Positions 8,313 through 17,401 of a stretch of DNA of 35,892 bases are shown here, piece by piece. The notes beneath the pieces are model-generated. The model had not been told where the DNA came from. It saw nothing but the letters and a program-made list of their open reading frames with translations, and did no database searches. This DNA is from Ruminococcus sp. YE282 (GTDB lineage Bacteria > Bacillota > Clostridia > Oscillospirales > Acutalibacteraceae), in the NCBI GenBank assembly GCA_900101355.1, contig FMUV01000024.1:1-35892 (forward strand), given 5' to 3'. How positions within the stretch are numbered: the first letter of the stretch is position 1; each line of letters starts with the position of its first letter. A program made the position numbers and the translations under genes.

Positions 8313-8520
8313 CTAAAGTTGAATCATATGTTTAAATAATGTTAGTTTATACAGTTTGAATTATACAAAACTATTTTTAAATGTTAAAACTTGATTTTTT
8401 AGCTCTAAAAAGGCTCAGATAATTTAATTTATATAGGTATCAATTTTTAGATTATGAGATTTATAATTATAAAGTTGCAATAAAAGCAAGATAAAGCATT
8501 GTAAGGTGTATTTTCTCAAA

Positions 8521-8576
8521 AAATTTGCAATTTTATTCTAAATAGTATTGCAAATTTAATAACAATGTTGTATTAT
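8521..8576 (+). promoter_or_regulatory. gdhA promoter with perfect 11-bp inverted repeat
   Basis: TTGCAA (8548-8553), a 17-base spacer and TATTAT (8571-8576) form a good sigma-A promoter, giving a leader of about 80 bases before gdhA. Its -35 is inside an exact inverted repeat, AAATTTGCAAT (8521-8531) and ATTGCAAATTT (8547-8557), separated by 15 bases. A further TTGCAAT is at 8475-8481. The geometry suggests a protein operator controlling gdhA. The rest of the 8242-8664 intergenic stretch shows only AT-rich sequence. Confidence 0.6.
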
Positions 8577-8580
8577 ATAA

Positions 8581-9996
<1,416 letters not shown>

Positions 9997-10026
9997 TTTA
10001 ATTAAATTAGGATTAATAAAAAATAT

Positions 10027-10065
10027 TTGCAGCAGTCGAGAATTAATCGACTGCTGCAATTTTTC
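10027..10065 (+). terminator. gdhA terminator
   Basis: Perfect 13-base arms (10027-10039, 10047-10059), a 7-base loop, then TTTTTC. It begins about 30 bases past the gdhA stop. Confidence 0.92.
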
Positions 10066-10084
10066 ATTTTATATTAAAATAAAG

Positions 10085-10208
10085 TGAGCTTGACCTTGTA
10101 AGCGCCGGCTACAAGAAATCTCCTTAACTTCGCAGTAGCCTAAGCGAGTAATTCGGGGCACGAGAAAAAACTAAATCCCCCGAATTATACAAAATATTCA
10201 TTTTGTAT
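10085..10208. ncRNA. Candidate structured RNA between gdhA and the recombinase
   Basis: The 313-base gap 9997-10309 has no gene, yet this part is markedly GC-richer than its surroundings and full of pairings. CTTGTA (10095-10100) pairs with TACAAG (10110-10115). GGCTAC (10107-10112) can instead pair with GTAGCC (10135-10140), excluding the first stem. TTCGC (10129-10133) can pair with GCGAG (10144-10148). A perfect 10-bp stem joins 10149-10158 to 10178-10187 (TAATTCGGGG with CCCCGAATTA). A 9-bp hairpin follows at 10187-10208. I do not recognise the class. Plus orientation is slightly favoured because the terminal hairpins come last, but no clear promoter or U-tract fixes the strand. Confidence 0.45.
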
Positions 10209-10309
10209 AATATTCTGTTTAGGAATTATCAGTTATTAAAATATGATATAATACTGATATAAAATTAGGTTAATTCCCTATTCTATGTAAACTTAGGAGA
10301 TGAAATATA

Positions 10310-11296
10310 ATGGCTGCTGATTTTCGTAATGAAGCCTCGCAAATTTTAAAAGAATATTTATTTTATCAGGAAACCGTTCGCGCACGTTCGTCAAAGACTG
10401 TAAATGAATATTTTATAGATTTGAGAACTTTTTTTAGATACCTAAAAATTCACCGAGGGCTTGTACCTTCGGATGTTGAATTTGATAAGATTAAGATTGA
10501 CGATGTTGATCTTAATCTTTTAAAAACCGTGTCGCTGAATGATGCATATGAATATATGAACTACCTTGTGCGTGACCGTAACAACAAAGTTGCTGCAAGA
10601 GCAAGAAAATGTTCAAGTTTAAAAGGATATTTTAAATTTTTGTCTTCAAATCGAAAATATCTTGACAAGAATCCACTTGAAGACCTTGAAATGCCTAAAA
10701 AGCCAAAAAAACTTCCAAAATATCTTACTTTGGAACAAAGTATGGAACTATTAAACTCTGTTGAGGGTGATTATAAAGAGCGTGATTATGCAATCCTTAC
10801 CCTGTTTTTAAACTGCGGATTGCGTGTTTCTGAAATGGCAGGCCTTAATTATACTGATATACGTACTGATAATACTATCAGAGTGGTTGGTAAAGGTAAC
10901 AAGGAGCGTGTAATTTATCTTAATAAGGCCTGTGTAAATGCACTAAACGATTATATGAAAGTTCGCCCTGTGGATGGCGTAAAAGACAAAAAAGCGCTGT
11001 TTATAAGCCGTAACCATAATAGAATGTCGGTTAAAACCATTCAGGCTATGGTATATAAATACCTTGCAAAAATCGGTCTTGATGCGCAAGGATATTCTTG
11101 TCACAAATTAAGACACACTGCTGCTACTCTTATGTATCAATACGGAGATGTAGATGTTCGTGTCCTAAAAGAAGTTTTAGGTCATGAGAATCTTGGTACT
11201 ACTGAAATATATACTCATCTAAGTTCTACCCAATTAAAAAGTGCCGCTGACAATAATCCTCTTGCTAATGTAAGCAAAAACGATAGTGATGACTAA
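10310..11296 (+). CDS. Tyrosine recombinase, XerC/XerD type
   Basis: Site-specific recombinase of 328 residues. The N-terminal SAM-like core-binding domain (residues 1-125) starts with RNEASQILKEYLFYQETVRA. The catalytic domain has Arg in NCGLRVSEMAGL near 170, a beta-hairpin Lys in GKGNKERVIYL, HKLRHTAAT near 265, the LGHENLGTTEIY block and the nucleophile Tyr near 300. Size and completeness fit a chromosomal Xer protein used for dimer resolution, rather than a longer phage integrase. No attachment sites or mobile cargo were seen. TTAGGAGATG precedes the ATG. It stands alone, with the convergent DUF6873-like gene only 12 bases beyond its stop. Confidence 0.9.
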   Translation: MAADFRNEASQILKEYLFYQETVRARSSKTVNEYFIDLRTFFRYLKIHRGLVPSDVEFDKIKIDDVDLNLLKTVSLNDAYEYMNYLVRDRNNKVAARARKCSSLKGYFKFLSSNRKYLDKNPLEDLEMPKKPKKLPKYLTLEQSMELLNSVEGDYKERDYAILTLFLNCGLRVSEMAGLNYTDIRTDNTIRVVGKGNKERVIYLNKACVNALNDYMKVRPVDGVKDKKALFISRNHNRMSVKTIQAMVYKYLAKIGLDAQGYSCHKLRHTAATLMYQYGDVDVRVLKEVLGHENLGTTEIYTHLSSTQLKSAADNNPLANVSKNDSDD

Positions 11297-11308
11297 TAAT
11301 ATTTTTAA

Positions 11309-12004
11309 TTAAATTCTTACTATTCCCCCAATATCAGTAAGAGGCATGTTTGGACATAATATATTTATATCTGAATTATTTTTTAAACAGAACTTTTTAA
11401 TTCTATGATATTCAGGATGTTTTTCAATATTTCCGAAAAATATTGTTGTATTATCAATTTGTGCTCCTGCACCGCCGATAAATCCATAATCAAAACCGTC
11501 AATAACAATATTTCCCGGGAAAACCAAAAGAACCTCTACCCCATCTTTTTTTAAAGATTTTTCGATTGATTTGTCAGCAGTTATAACTGCCTTTTGGTTT
11601 ATTACAAGCGTTGAACATCTGGTGTAACCCTGGTTTACATTAACTGTCCTGATATGATTTTTATTGCAGTAATCAAGAACTGTCTTATCAATCTTATTAA
11701 TTTTTCCGTACAATGTGTTGTTTAAATATAAGCAATTTAGCAATATGTTTTCAGGATAGCACTTTTCTGCTGCTTTATCACAGCAGATTATTTTTTTGCC
11801 AAGTGAATTTAGTTTTCCTTTTAATCCGATGCACTCGTTGAGCATAAATAAATTGTCCCGGATTGCCAATAGTTGCATATCAGGATGCTTTTGCTCGGGT
11901 GTATGAAAAATTTTTATTGTGTCTGAAAAAATAACAGTATGTCCCATTTTTGCGATTTCATTACAAAACTGCGGATATTTATCAGACATTACGATTTCGC
12001 TCAT
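11309..12004 (-). CDS. DUF6873-like protein (possible GME/pentein fold)
   Basis: A 231-residue cytoplasmic protein with no signal peptide or membrane segment. The C-terminal half has repeated strand-rich stretches (AVITADKSIEKSLKKDG, LVFPGNIVIDGFDYGFIGGA) ending NMPLTDIGGIVRI. This matches my memory of a Clostridia family annotated as DUF6873 with a predicted guanidino-modifying-enzyme fold. I cannot pick out a catalytic Cys-His pair, so no reaction is assigned. Its ATGA overlaps the radA stop by four bases, so it is translationally coupled downstream of radA. Convergent with the recombinase, with no clear terminator between them. Confidence 0.6.
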   Translation of the reverse strand: MSEIVMSDKYPQFCNEIAKMGHTVIFSDTIKIFHTPEQKHPDMQLLAIRDNLFMLNECIGLKGKLNSLGKKIICCDKAAEKCYPENILLNCLYLNNTLYGKINKIDKTVLDYCNKNHIRTVNVNQGYTRCSTLVINQKAVITADKSIEKSLKKDGVEVLLVFPGNIVIDGFDYGFIGGAGAQIDNTTIFFGNIEKHPEYHRIKKFCLKNNSDINILCPNMPLTDIGGIVRI

Positions 12005-13365
12005 TGGCTTACAGCCTCAAATGCCTGACGAATATTTTTTACACCGATAAGCTCAGCCTCATCGCAATGCACACCTTTAAGATTATGGTACGGAAGCACA
12101 ATCTTATTAAAACCGAGCCTTACTGCCTCATTAATTCGCATTTGGGCTTGCGAAACCGCTCTTATTTCCCCTGCAAGACCAATTTCTCCAAAAACAACTG
12201 CTTTTTCATCGACCGGCGTATCTTTTAAACTGCTAATTAACGCTATAGCAATTGATAAATCTATTGCGGGCTCATCAACGCGAAGTCCTCCGACAATATT
12301 TATATACGTATCACAATTTGAGAAATAATAGCCTGCACGCTTTTCAAGGACAGCAAGCAGAAGTGAAAGTCTGTTATAGTCAAAACCTGTGGACATTCTT
12401 CTTGGATTACCGTATCCGCTTTGAGTAGCCAATCCCTGGGTTTCTGCAAGAATCGGACGTGAGCCCTCAATTGTGCAAGTGACACAGGTGCCCGAAACAT
12501 TATTAGGTCGCCCCGAAAGTAACATAACTGACGGATTTTCAACCTCTTGCAAACCTTTGTCCGTCATTTCAAAAACGCCTATTTCGTTTGTTGAACCATA
12601 TCTGTTCTTTACGGCCCTCAGAATACGGCAGCTCATCTGTTTGTCACCCTCAAAATGCAGTACAGTATCAACTATATGTTCAAGAACCTTTGGTCCGGCA
12701 ATTGAGCCTTCCTTATTAACGTGTCCTACGATAAACATGGGAATATCGCATTCTTTGGCTGTACGCATAAGCATGTTTGTACATTCCCTTACCTGTGTTA
12801 CACTTCCGGGCGATGAATTAAGCTCAGATAAATTCATCGTCTGAATGGAGTCTATCATGACAAGGTCAGGTTTTTCACTTCTTATTTGTTCGCAAATAAT
12901 TTCTACGTCTGTTTGAGTCATAACAAAAAGGTTTGGAGAATTAACTCCAAGACGGATTGCTCTAAGCTTTAACTGTCGTTTTGATTCCTCGCCGGAAACA
13001 TACAGTATTTTAAGTGAGTCACCCATATACTGACAAATCTGCATAAGTACAGTAGATTTGCCTATTCCCGGGTCGCCGCCAAGTAGAATAAGACTGCCTT
13101 TTACTATTCCTCCTCCGAGCACTCTGTTGAGTTCTTTGCTGCCCGTATCATAGCGATGTTCATCTTCAGTTGAGATTTCATCAATCGTAAGAGGTTTTGT
13201 ATAATTTGATACTCTGCTATGGCTAATAGACGAAGAGGTTTTTGCGGTTTCTTTGATTTCTTCGTTCATTGTATTCCATTCACCGCACGACGGACACTTT
13301 CCGTACCATTTGGGGGATTCATAACCACATTCAGAACAAATATAAACGCTTTTGATTTTAGCCAT
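12001..13365 (-). CDS. radA: DNA repair protein RadA (Sms)
   Basis: RecA-like ATPase that promotes branch migration during recombination and repair. The N-terminal zinc finger is CSECG...CPSCGEW (residues 10-29). The ATPase core has Walker A GGDPGIGKST near residue 95, the Walker B region LVMIDSIQ and the RadA-specific motif KNRYGSTNEIG. A Lon-protease-like domain fills the C terminus (DLSIAIALISSLKDTPV; GEIGLAGEIRAV). The length of 454 is normal. The start lies 14 bases past the cwlD stop, and the 3' end overlaps the DUF6873-like gene, giving an apparent cwlD-radA-DUF6873 operon. Confidence 0.95.
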   Translation of the reverse strand: MAKIKSVYICSECGYESPKWYGKCPSCGEWNTMNEEIKETAKTSSSISHSRVSNYTKPLTIDEISTEDEHRYDTGSKELNRVLGGGIVKGSLILLGGDPGIGKSTVLMQICQYMGDSLKILYVSGEESKRQLKLRAIRLGVNSPNLFVMTQTDVEIICEQIRSEKPDLVMIDSIQTMNLSELNSSPGSVTQVRECTNMLMRTAKECDIPMFIVGHVNKEGSIAGPKVLEHIVDTVLHFEGDKQMSCRILRAVKNRYGSTNEIGVFEMTDKGLQEVENPSVMLLSGRPNNVSGTCVTCTIEGSRPILAETQGLATQSGYGNPRRMSTGFDYNRLSLLLAVLEKRAGYYFSNCDTYINIVGGLRVDEPAIDLSIAIALISSLKDTPVDEKAVVFGEIGLAGEIRAVSQAQMRINEAVRLGFNKIVLPYHNLKGVHCDEAELIGVKNIRQAFEAVSQ

Positions 13366-13379
13366 GCTTATTTCACATC

Positions 13380-14090
13380 CTAATTTGTATTATAATAATC
13401 TAAAAATCCGGTAACTATTGCGTATGACATCTGTTTTTGATAATCTTCACACAGCAAATTTTGGCATTCTTCTTTATTCGAAATGAAGCCACATTCAACG
13501 ATAACCGAAGGAACCTTAGCGTTATGCAATAGGTAAATGCTCTTATCTGCCGCTTTACATTCTCTTTCATTATCGGGTTGAAGCTGAGCTTTAACCGAAT
13601 ATTTTATGTTTTCAGCTAACAGTTTGCTTTTTTCGTTGTTTTTTGAATAAAAAATTTGTGTACCGTGATATTGACTTTCTGTAAACTTGTTTTGATGAAT
13701 ACTAATCACAACGTTATTATCAGAAGAATTATATTTTTCAAGTCTCTTTTTCATATCAGCAACTTTGCGTTTGTGAACTGTATCCCCGTCATCTGACAAT
13801 GAACAATCTTCATTACGGGTTTTTGTTACGTTGAATCCCAAAAAAGAAAATAAATCTGCCGTATCATTTGAAATACTGAGATTTATGTTCTTTTCAAGAA
13901 CTCCACTGTCATTTACGGCTCCTCCGTCTTCCCCGCCGTGCCCGGGGTCAATTACTATATCAGGCAGTTTTTTGATTGTATTGTTAGATACATTAACATT
14001 AATGTTTACAACCGATGACATTATAAGCACAAACGAAACCGCAAAAATAATTAAACACGAAAAAACAGCGAATGTTTTTTTATAATCCAC
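13380..14090 (-). CDS. cwlD: N-acetylmuramoyl-L-alanine amidase, CwlD type
   Basis: Zinc amidase that cleaves the lactyl-peptide bond of peptidoglycan. In spore-formers CwlD prepares muramic-delta-lactam in the spore cortex. An N-terminal membrane anchor (FAVFSCLIIFAVSFVLIM) is followed by the Amidase_3 domain. Metal ligands appear in VIDPGHGGEDGGA, EKNINLSI and VISIHQNKF, and the catalytic Glu in VIVECGFISNKEEC. I chose the GTG at 14090, preceded by AGAGGTGATT. This gives 236 residues, close to the Bacillus CwlD length; the frame is open upstream to 14171 but has no good ribosome site there. The short length and single domain favour CwlD over other amidases. Confidence 0.85.
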   Translation of the reverse strand: MDYKKTFAVFSCLIIFAVSFVLIMSSVVNINVNVSNNTIKKLPDIVIDPGHGGEDGGAVNDSGVLEKNINLSISNDTADLFSFLGFNVTKTRNEDCSLSDDGDTVHKRKVADMKKRLEKYNSSDNNVVISIHQNKFTESQYHGTQIFYSKNNEKSKLLAENIKYSVKAQLQPDNERECKAADKSIYLLHNAKVPSVIVECGFISNKEECQNLLCEDYQKQMSYAIVTGFLDYYNTN

Positions 14091-14142
14091 ACAATCACCT
14101 CTAAAACAAAATATGCAGTTTAAAAGGTGATATATTACAATA

Positions 14143-14171
14143 ATTATACACCAATCGGATTTTATTAGCAA
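14143..14171 (-). promoter_or_regulatory. Putative cwlD-radA promoter
   Basis: On the minus strand TTGCTA (14171-14166), a 17-base spacer and TATAAT (14148-14143), 53 bases upstream of the GTG start. It reads as sigma-A; no separate sporulation-sigma promoter was recognised. It is back to back with the map promoter. Confidence 0.5.
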
Positions 14172-14180
14172 TAAATTATA

Positions 14181-14209
14181 TTGTGAAAGCTGTTTTTTAG
14201 TGGTATAAT
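14181..14209 (+). promoter_or_regulatory. Putative map promoter
   Basis: TTGTGA (14181-14186), a 17-base spacer and TATAAT (14204-14209), 35 bases before the ATG of the methionine aminopeptidase. It diverges from the cwlD promoter with a 9-base gap. Confidence 0.6.
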
Positions 14210-14244
14210 ATGTATATTATTATAAGTTATAAGGAGAAATTTTA

Positions 14245-15117
14245 ATGGATAAACCCGGCAGAAATGATGAATGTTGGTGCGGAAGCGGAAAAAAGTATAA
14301 AAAGTGCCACATTGATTTTGACGAAAAAATTGAAGAGTTTGAAGTTCAGGGATTTGAAGTTCCTGACCACACAATAATAAAAACAAAATCACAGATTGAA
14401 AAAATTAAGGAAAGTGCTGTAATTAATATTGCTGTTCTTGATTATGTTTCAGAACATATAAAGGCAGGAATTTCAACAGAAGAAATTAATTCATGGGTAA
14501 ATGATATAACATATAAAAAGGGCGGTGTTCCGGCACCTCTTAATTATGAGGGATTCCCGAAAAGCGTATGCACATCAATTAATAATGAGGTGTGCCACGG
14601 TATTCCGTCAAAGGACATTATTCTTAAAGACGGCGATATAGTAAATGTCGATGTGTCAACAAATCTTAACGGTTATTATTCTGATTCATCAAGAATGTTT
14701 TGCATTGGTAATGTAAGCGAAGAAAACAAAGCTTTGGTGAAAGCCGCAAAAGACTGTATTTATGAAGGTTTAAAACAGGTTAAGCCATGGGGATTCCTTG
14801 GAGATATGGGACAAGCGGTAAATGATTTCATAAAGAGCAAAGGCTATTCGGTTGTTCGCGAAGTTGGCGGTCACGGAATCGGGCTTGAGTTCCACGAAGA
14901 CCCTTGGGTAAGCTATGTTTCTAAAAAGGGAACCGAAATGCTTATGGTACCCGGAATGATATTTACCATAGAACCGATGATTAATATGGGAGACGCTGAT
15001 ATTTACGTTGATGAAGAAAACGGCTGGACAATCTACACAAGGGACGGTAAGCCATCCGCTCAATGGGAAATTCAGGTTCTTGTAACCGATGACGGATACG
15101 AAATAATATCGTATTAA
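14245..15117 (+). CDS. map: Type I methionine aminopeptidase with N-terminal SEC-C zinc motif
   Basis: Removes the initiator methionine from nascent proteins. The N terminus carries a SEC-C zinc motif, CWCGSGKKYKKCH (residues 11-23), also found on SecA and on a clade of methionine aminopeptidases. The pita-bread catalytic domain follows, with its five metal ligands visible: Asp in VNVDVSTN, Asp in YYSDSSRMF, His in GHGIGLEFHEDP, Glu in FTIEPMINMG and Glu in QWEIQVLV. The length of 290 fits type I plus the extra motif. AAGGAG precedes the ATG. It is monocistronic and not in the usual ribosomal-protein/adk cluster, so a second, shorter map may exist elsewhere. Confidence 0.95.
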   Translation: MDKPGRNDECWCGSGKKYKKCHIDFDEKIEEFEVQGFEVPDHTIIKTKSQIEKIKESAVINIAVLDYVSEHIKAGISTEEINSWVNDITYKKGGVPAPLNYEGFPKSVCTSINNEVCHGIPSKDIILKDGDIVNVDVSTNLNGYYSDSSRMFCIGNVSEENKALVKAAKDCIYEGLKQVKPWGFLGDMGQAVNDFIKSKGYSVVREVGGHGIGLEFHEDPWVSYVSKKGTEMLMVPGMIFTIEPMINMGDADIYVDEENGWTIYTRDGKPSAQWEIQVLVTDDGYEIISY

Positions 15118-15133
15118 TAAATATTCAAATCTT

Positions 15134-15171
15134 ACTCGTTTGTTTGAACTAATCAGGCAAACGAGTTTTTT
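15134..15171 (+). terminator. map terminator
   Basis: Nine-base arms ACTCGTTTG and CAAACGAGT (15134-15142, 15158-15166), a 15-base loop, then a run of T. It starts 17 bases past the map stop. Confidence 0.88.
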
Positions 15172-15245
15172 GTTGATTGCAATAATGTCACACAAAAATC
15201 GTTAAAGAATATTATGCTATAAAAAAGTCAGAATCGGTGATTTGT

Positions 15246-15482
15246 GTGCAGGAAGAAATAACGCTTGATGTATTGCCTTTAGGCAAATCAGCTAAGGTAG
15301 TAAATATAGATTGCAATTCTAATCTTATAAATAGAATATACGATTTGGGAATAACCCAAAATTCACTTATAAAAGCAGCATTTAAAAGCCCGTTTGGTGA
15401 CCCTATTGCATATTTAGTCAAGGATACATTAATTGCTCTGAGAAAAAAGGACTGCAAAAGCATAATTGTTGATCCAATATAA
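15246..15482 (+). CDS. feoA: Ferrous iron transport protein FeoA
   Basis: Small cytoplasmic SH3-like partner of FeoB. The 78-residue product shows the family pattern: ITLDVLPLGKSAKVVNIDCN, then a helix and LINRIYDLGITQNSLIKAAF with the DLGI turn, then FGDPIAYLVKDTLIALRKKD. The GTG at 15246 has GGTGA five bases upstream; another in-frame GTG at 15237 would add three residues. feoB starts 17 bases after its stop, so the pair form an operon. No clear Fur box was recognised upstream. Confidence 0.9.
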   Translation: MQEEITLDVLPLGKSAKVVNIDCNSNLINRIYDLGITQNSLIKAAFKSPFGDPIAYLVKDTLIALRKKDCKSIIVDPI

Positions 15483-15499
15483 AATTCGGAGGTGGTTCT

Positions 15500-17401
15500 T
15501 TGTTTTCAAGAGATAACTTTGTTTGTTCTAAAAAATCTTGTAAATCAGACTATAATATAGCACTTGCAGGTAATCCAAATGTAGGAAAAAGTACAATTTT
15601 TAACGCTCTTACAGGGCTTAAACAGCATACAGGAAATTGGACCGGAAAAACAGTTGAATGTTCGTCGGGCAAAACAAAAATAAAGGGCAAATATTTTGAA
15701 ATAACAGATTTGCCCGGTACTTATTCTATGGTGTCTTTCTCTGAAGAAGAAAATGTTGCAAGAAACTTTCTTGCCGAAAATAAAATAGATTGTACAGTTA
15801 TTGTAATTGATTCAAATGTAATTGAGCGGAATCTTTCTTTTGCATTGCAGGTATTATCGCTGCAAAAAAATGCAATTTTATGTCTTAACCTATGTGATGA
15901 AGCCGAGAAAAACGGAATAAGTATTGATACCGATGAATTGTCACTCAATTTAGGCATACCGGTAGTGTGTACCTGCGCAACAAAAAAACGAGGACTTGAT
16001 GAGCTAAAAAATAAAATTTTTGAAATTTGTATTGGAAATATCAAATGTTTCAGAGTAGAAAGAAATTTTGAAAACATAGATGTACTTAACATTAACGATT
16101 ATAAAGCCGCAAGTCATAAATTTGCATCTTTAAGTAAAAGAATATGTAATCAATGTGTTTACAAAGGCTCAAAAGAAAAATTGAGCAAACTTGACAAAAT
16201 ATTAACTTCAAAATCAACAGGTATTCCGATTATGCTGTTATTATTTGCAATACTGTTTTGGATAACTGCAATCGGTGCAAACTATCCAAGCCAGTGGTTA
16301 AGTTATTTGTTTGAAATTTTAAAGGAACAGTTGACAAAACTATTTGATTTTTTAAGTATTACGCCATTTGTTACAGGTATTTTAATTGACGGTGTGTATA
16401 CAACCCTTGCTTGGGTTGTTTCAGTAATGCTGCCGCCTATGGCAATATTTTTCCCTTTGTTTTCTCTTATTGAAGATTCCGGATATTTGCCGAGAATTGC
16501 ATTTAACCTTGATAAATTCTTTTCTAAATGCGGTGCTCACGGTAAACAGAGTCTCACTATGGCAATGGGACTGGGGTGCAATGCATGCGGAGTAACCGGT
16601 TGCAGAATCATTGAATCGCCTCAAGAAAGAAAAATTGCCATATTAACAAACAATTTTATGCCTTGCAACGGACGCTTTCCTACGCTGATTGCACTTATTA
16701 TGATGTTTTTTGCAGGCAGCTCATTTGGTCTTATTTCATCAATTGAAGTCGCAGGTATTTTGCTCTTGATAATTGTTGTATGTGTTCTGCTTACACTGGT
16801 AATATCAAAATTTTTATCAAGAACCTTTGCAAAAGGAGAACCGTCGGGCTTTGCACTTGAACTTCCGCCATATCGCAAGCCGCAAATAATAAAAACATTG
16901 GTTCGTTCATTTATTGACCGAACGCTTTTTGTACTTGCCAGAGCGGTGGCTGTTGCAGCACCTGCAGGAGCAATAATTTGGCTAACCGCTAATATTTATA
17001 TTGGTGATGTGTCAATTCTACAATATTGTACTGAATTTCTTGACCCATTCGGAAAATTTATCGGACTTGACGGAGTTATACTTATGGCATTTATATTGGG
17101 ATTTCCTGCCAATGAAACGGTTATACCTATTATTATAATGTCATATATGGCAAACGGCACTCTCGTTGATTTTTCAAGCTATAAAGAGCTCCTTGAATTG
17201 TTTTCGGCGAACGGTTGGACCTTTGTAACAGCTATTTGCATGATGATAATGTGCGTTCTGCATTATCCATGTTCGACAACATGCCTGACTATAAAAAAAG
17301 AGACAGGGAGTTTAAAAACCACCCTGCTCTCTATGATAATTCCTACCGTGATAGGTATATTTCTGTGTATGTTAGTTGCAAACACAGCTCGTATTTTATA
17401 A
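15500..17401 (+). CDS. feoB: Ferrous iron transporter FeoB
   Basis: Membrane Fe(II) transporter with an N-terminal G-protein domain. G motifs: GNPNVGKST (residues 24-32), TGNWTGKTVE, DLPGTYS, NLCDE and CATKKRG. The membrane domain has the two Gate repeats around MGLGCNACGVTGCRIIES, NNFMPCNGRFPTLIAL and GFPANETVIPI, and a late CVLHYPCSTTCLTIKKETGS. Start is TTG behind GGAGGTGG; no closer ATG exists. At 633 residues it is on the short side for FeoB, mainly through a compact helical linker after the G domain. The N-terminal tail has cysteines (CSKKSC). The stop codon overlaps the convergent scfB stop, with no terminator visible. Confidence 0.95.
   Translation: MFSRDNFVCSKKSCKSDYNIALAGNPNVGKSTIFNALTGLKQHTGNWTGKTVECSSGKTKIKGKYFEITDLPGTYSMVSFSEEENVARNFLAENKIDCTVIVIDSNVIERNLSFALQVLSLQKNAILCLNLCDEAEKNGISIDTDELSLNLGIPVVCTCATKKRGLDELKNKIFEICIGNIKCFRVERNFENIDVLNINDYKAASHKFASLSKRICNQCVYKGSKEKLSKLDKILTSKSTGIPIMLLLFAILFWITAIGANYPSQWLSYLFEILKEQLTKLFDFLSITPFVTGILIDGVYTTLAWVVSVMLPPMAIFFPLFSLIEDSGYLPRIAFNLDKFFSKCGAHGKQSLTMAMGLGCNACGVTGCRIIESPQERKIAILTNNFMPCNGRFPTLIALIMMFFAGSSFGLISSIEVAGILLLIIVVCVLLTLVISKFLSRTFAKGEPSGFALELPPYRKPQIIKTLVRSFIDRTLFVLARAVAVAAPAGAIIWLTANIYIGDVSILQYCTEFLDPFGKFIGLDGVILMAFILGFPANETVIPIIIMSYMANGTLVDFSSYKELLELFSANGWTFVTAICMMIMCVLHYPCSTTCLTIKKETGSLKTTLLSMIIPTVIGIFLCMLVANTARIL

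Noticed and set aside
10310..11296. Integrase of a prophage or integrative element.
   Set aside because: Size fits a chromosomal Xer protein, and there are no attachment repeats, excisionase or mobile cargo nearby.
12473..12844. Open frame of 123 codons antisense to radA.
   Set aside because: It mirrors radA codons, has no ribosome site and no domain resemblance.
14770..15195. Open frame of 141 codons antisense to map.
   Set aside because: It lies opposite conserved catalytic residues of map and runs through the map terminator; no supporting motif.
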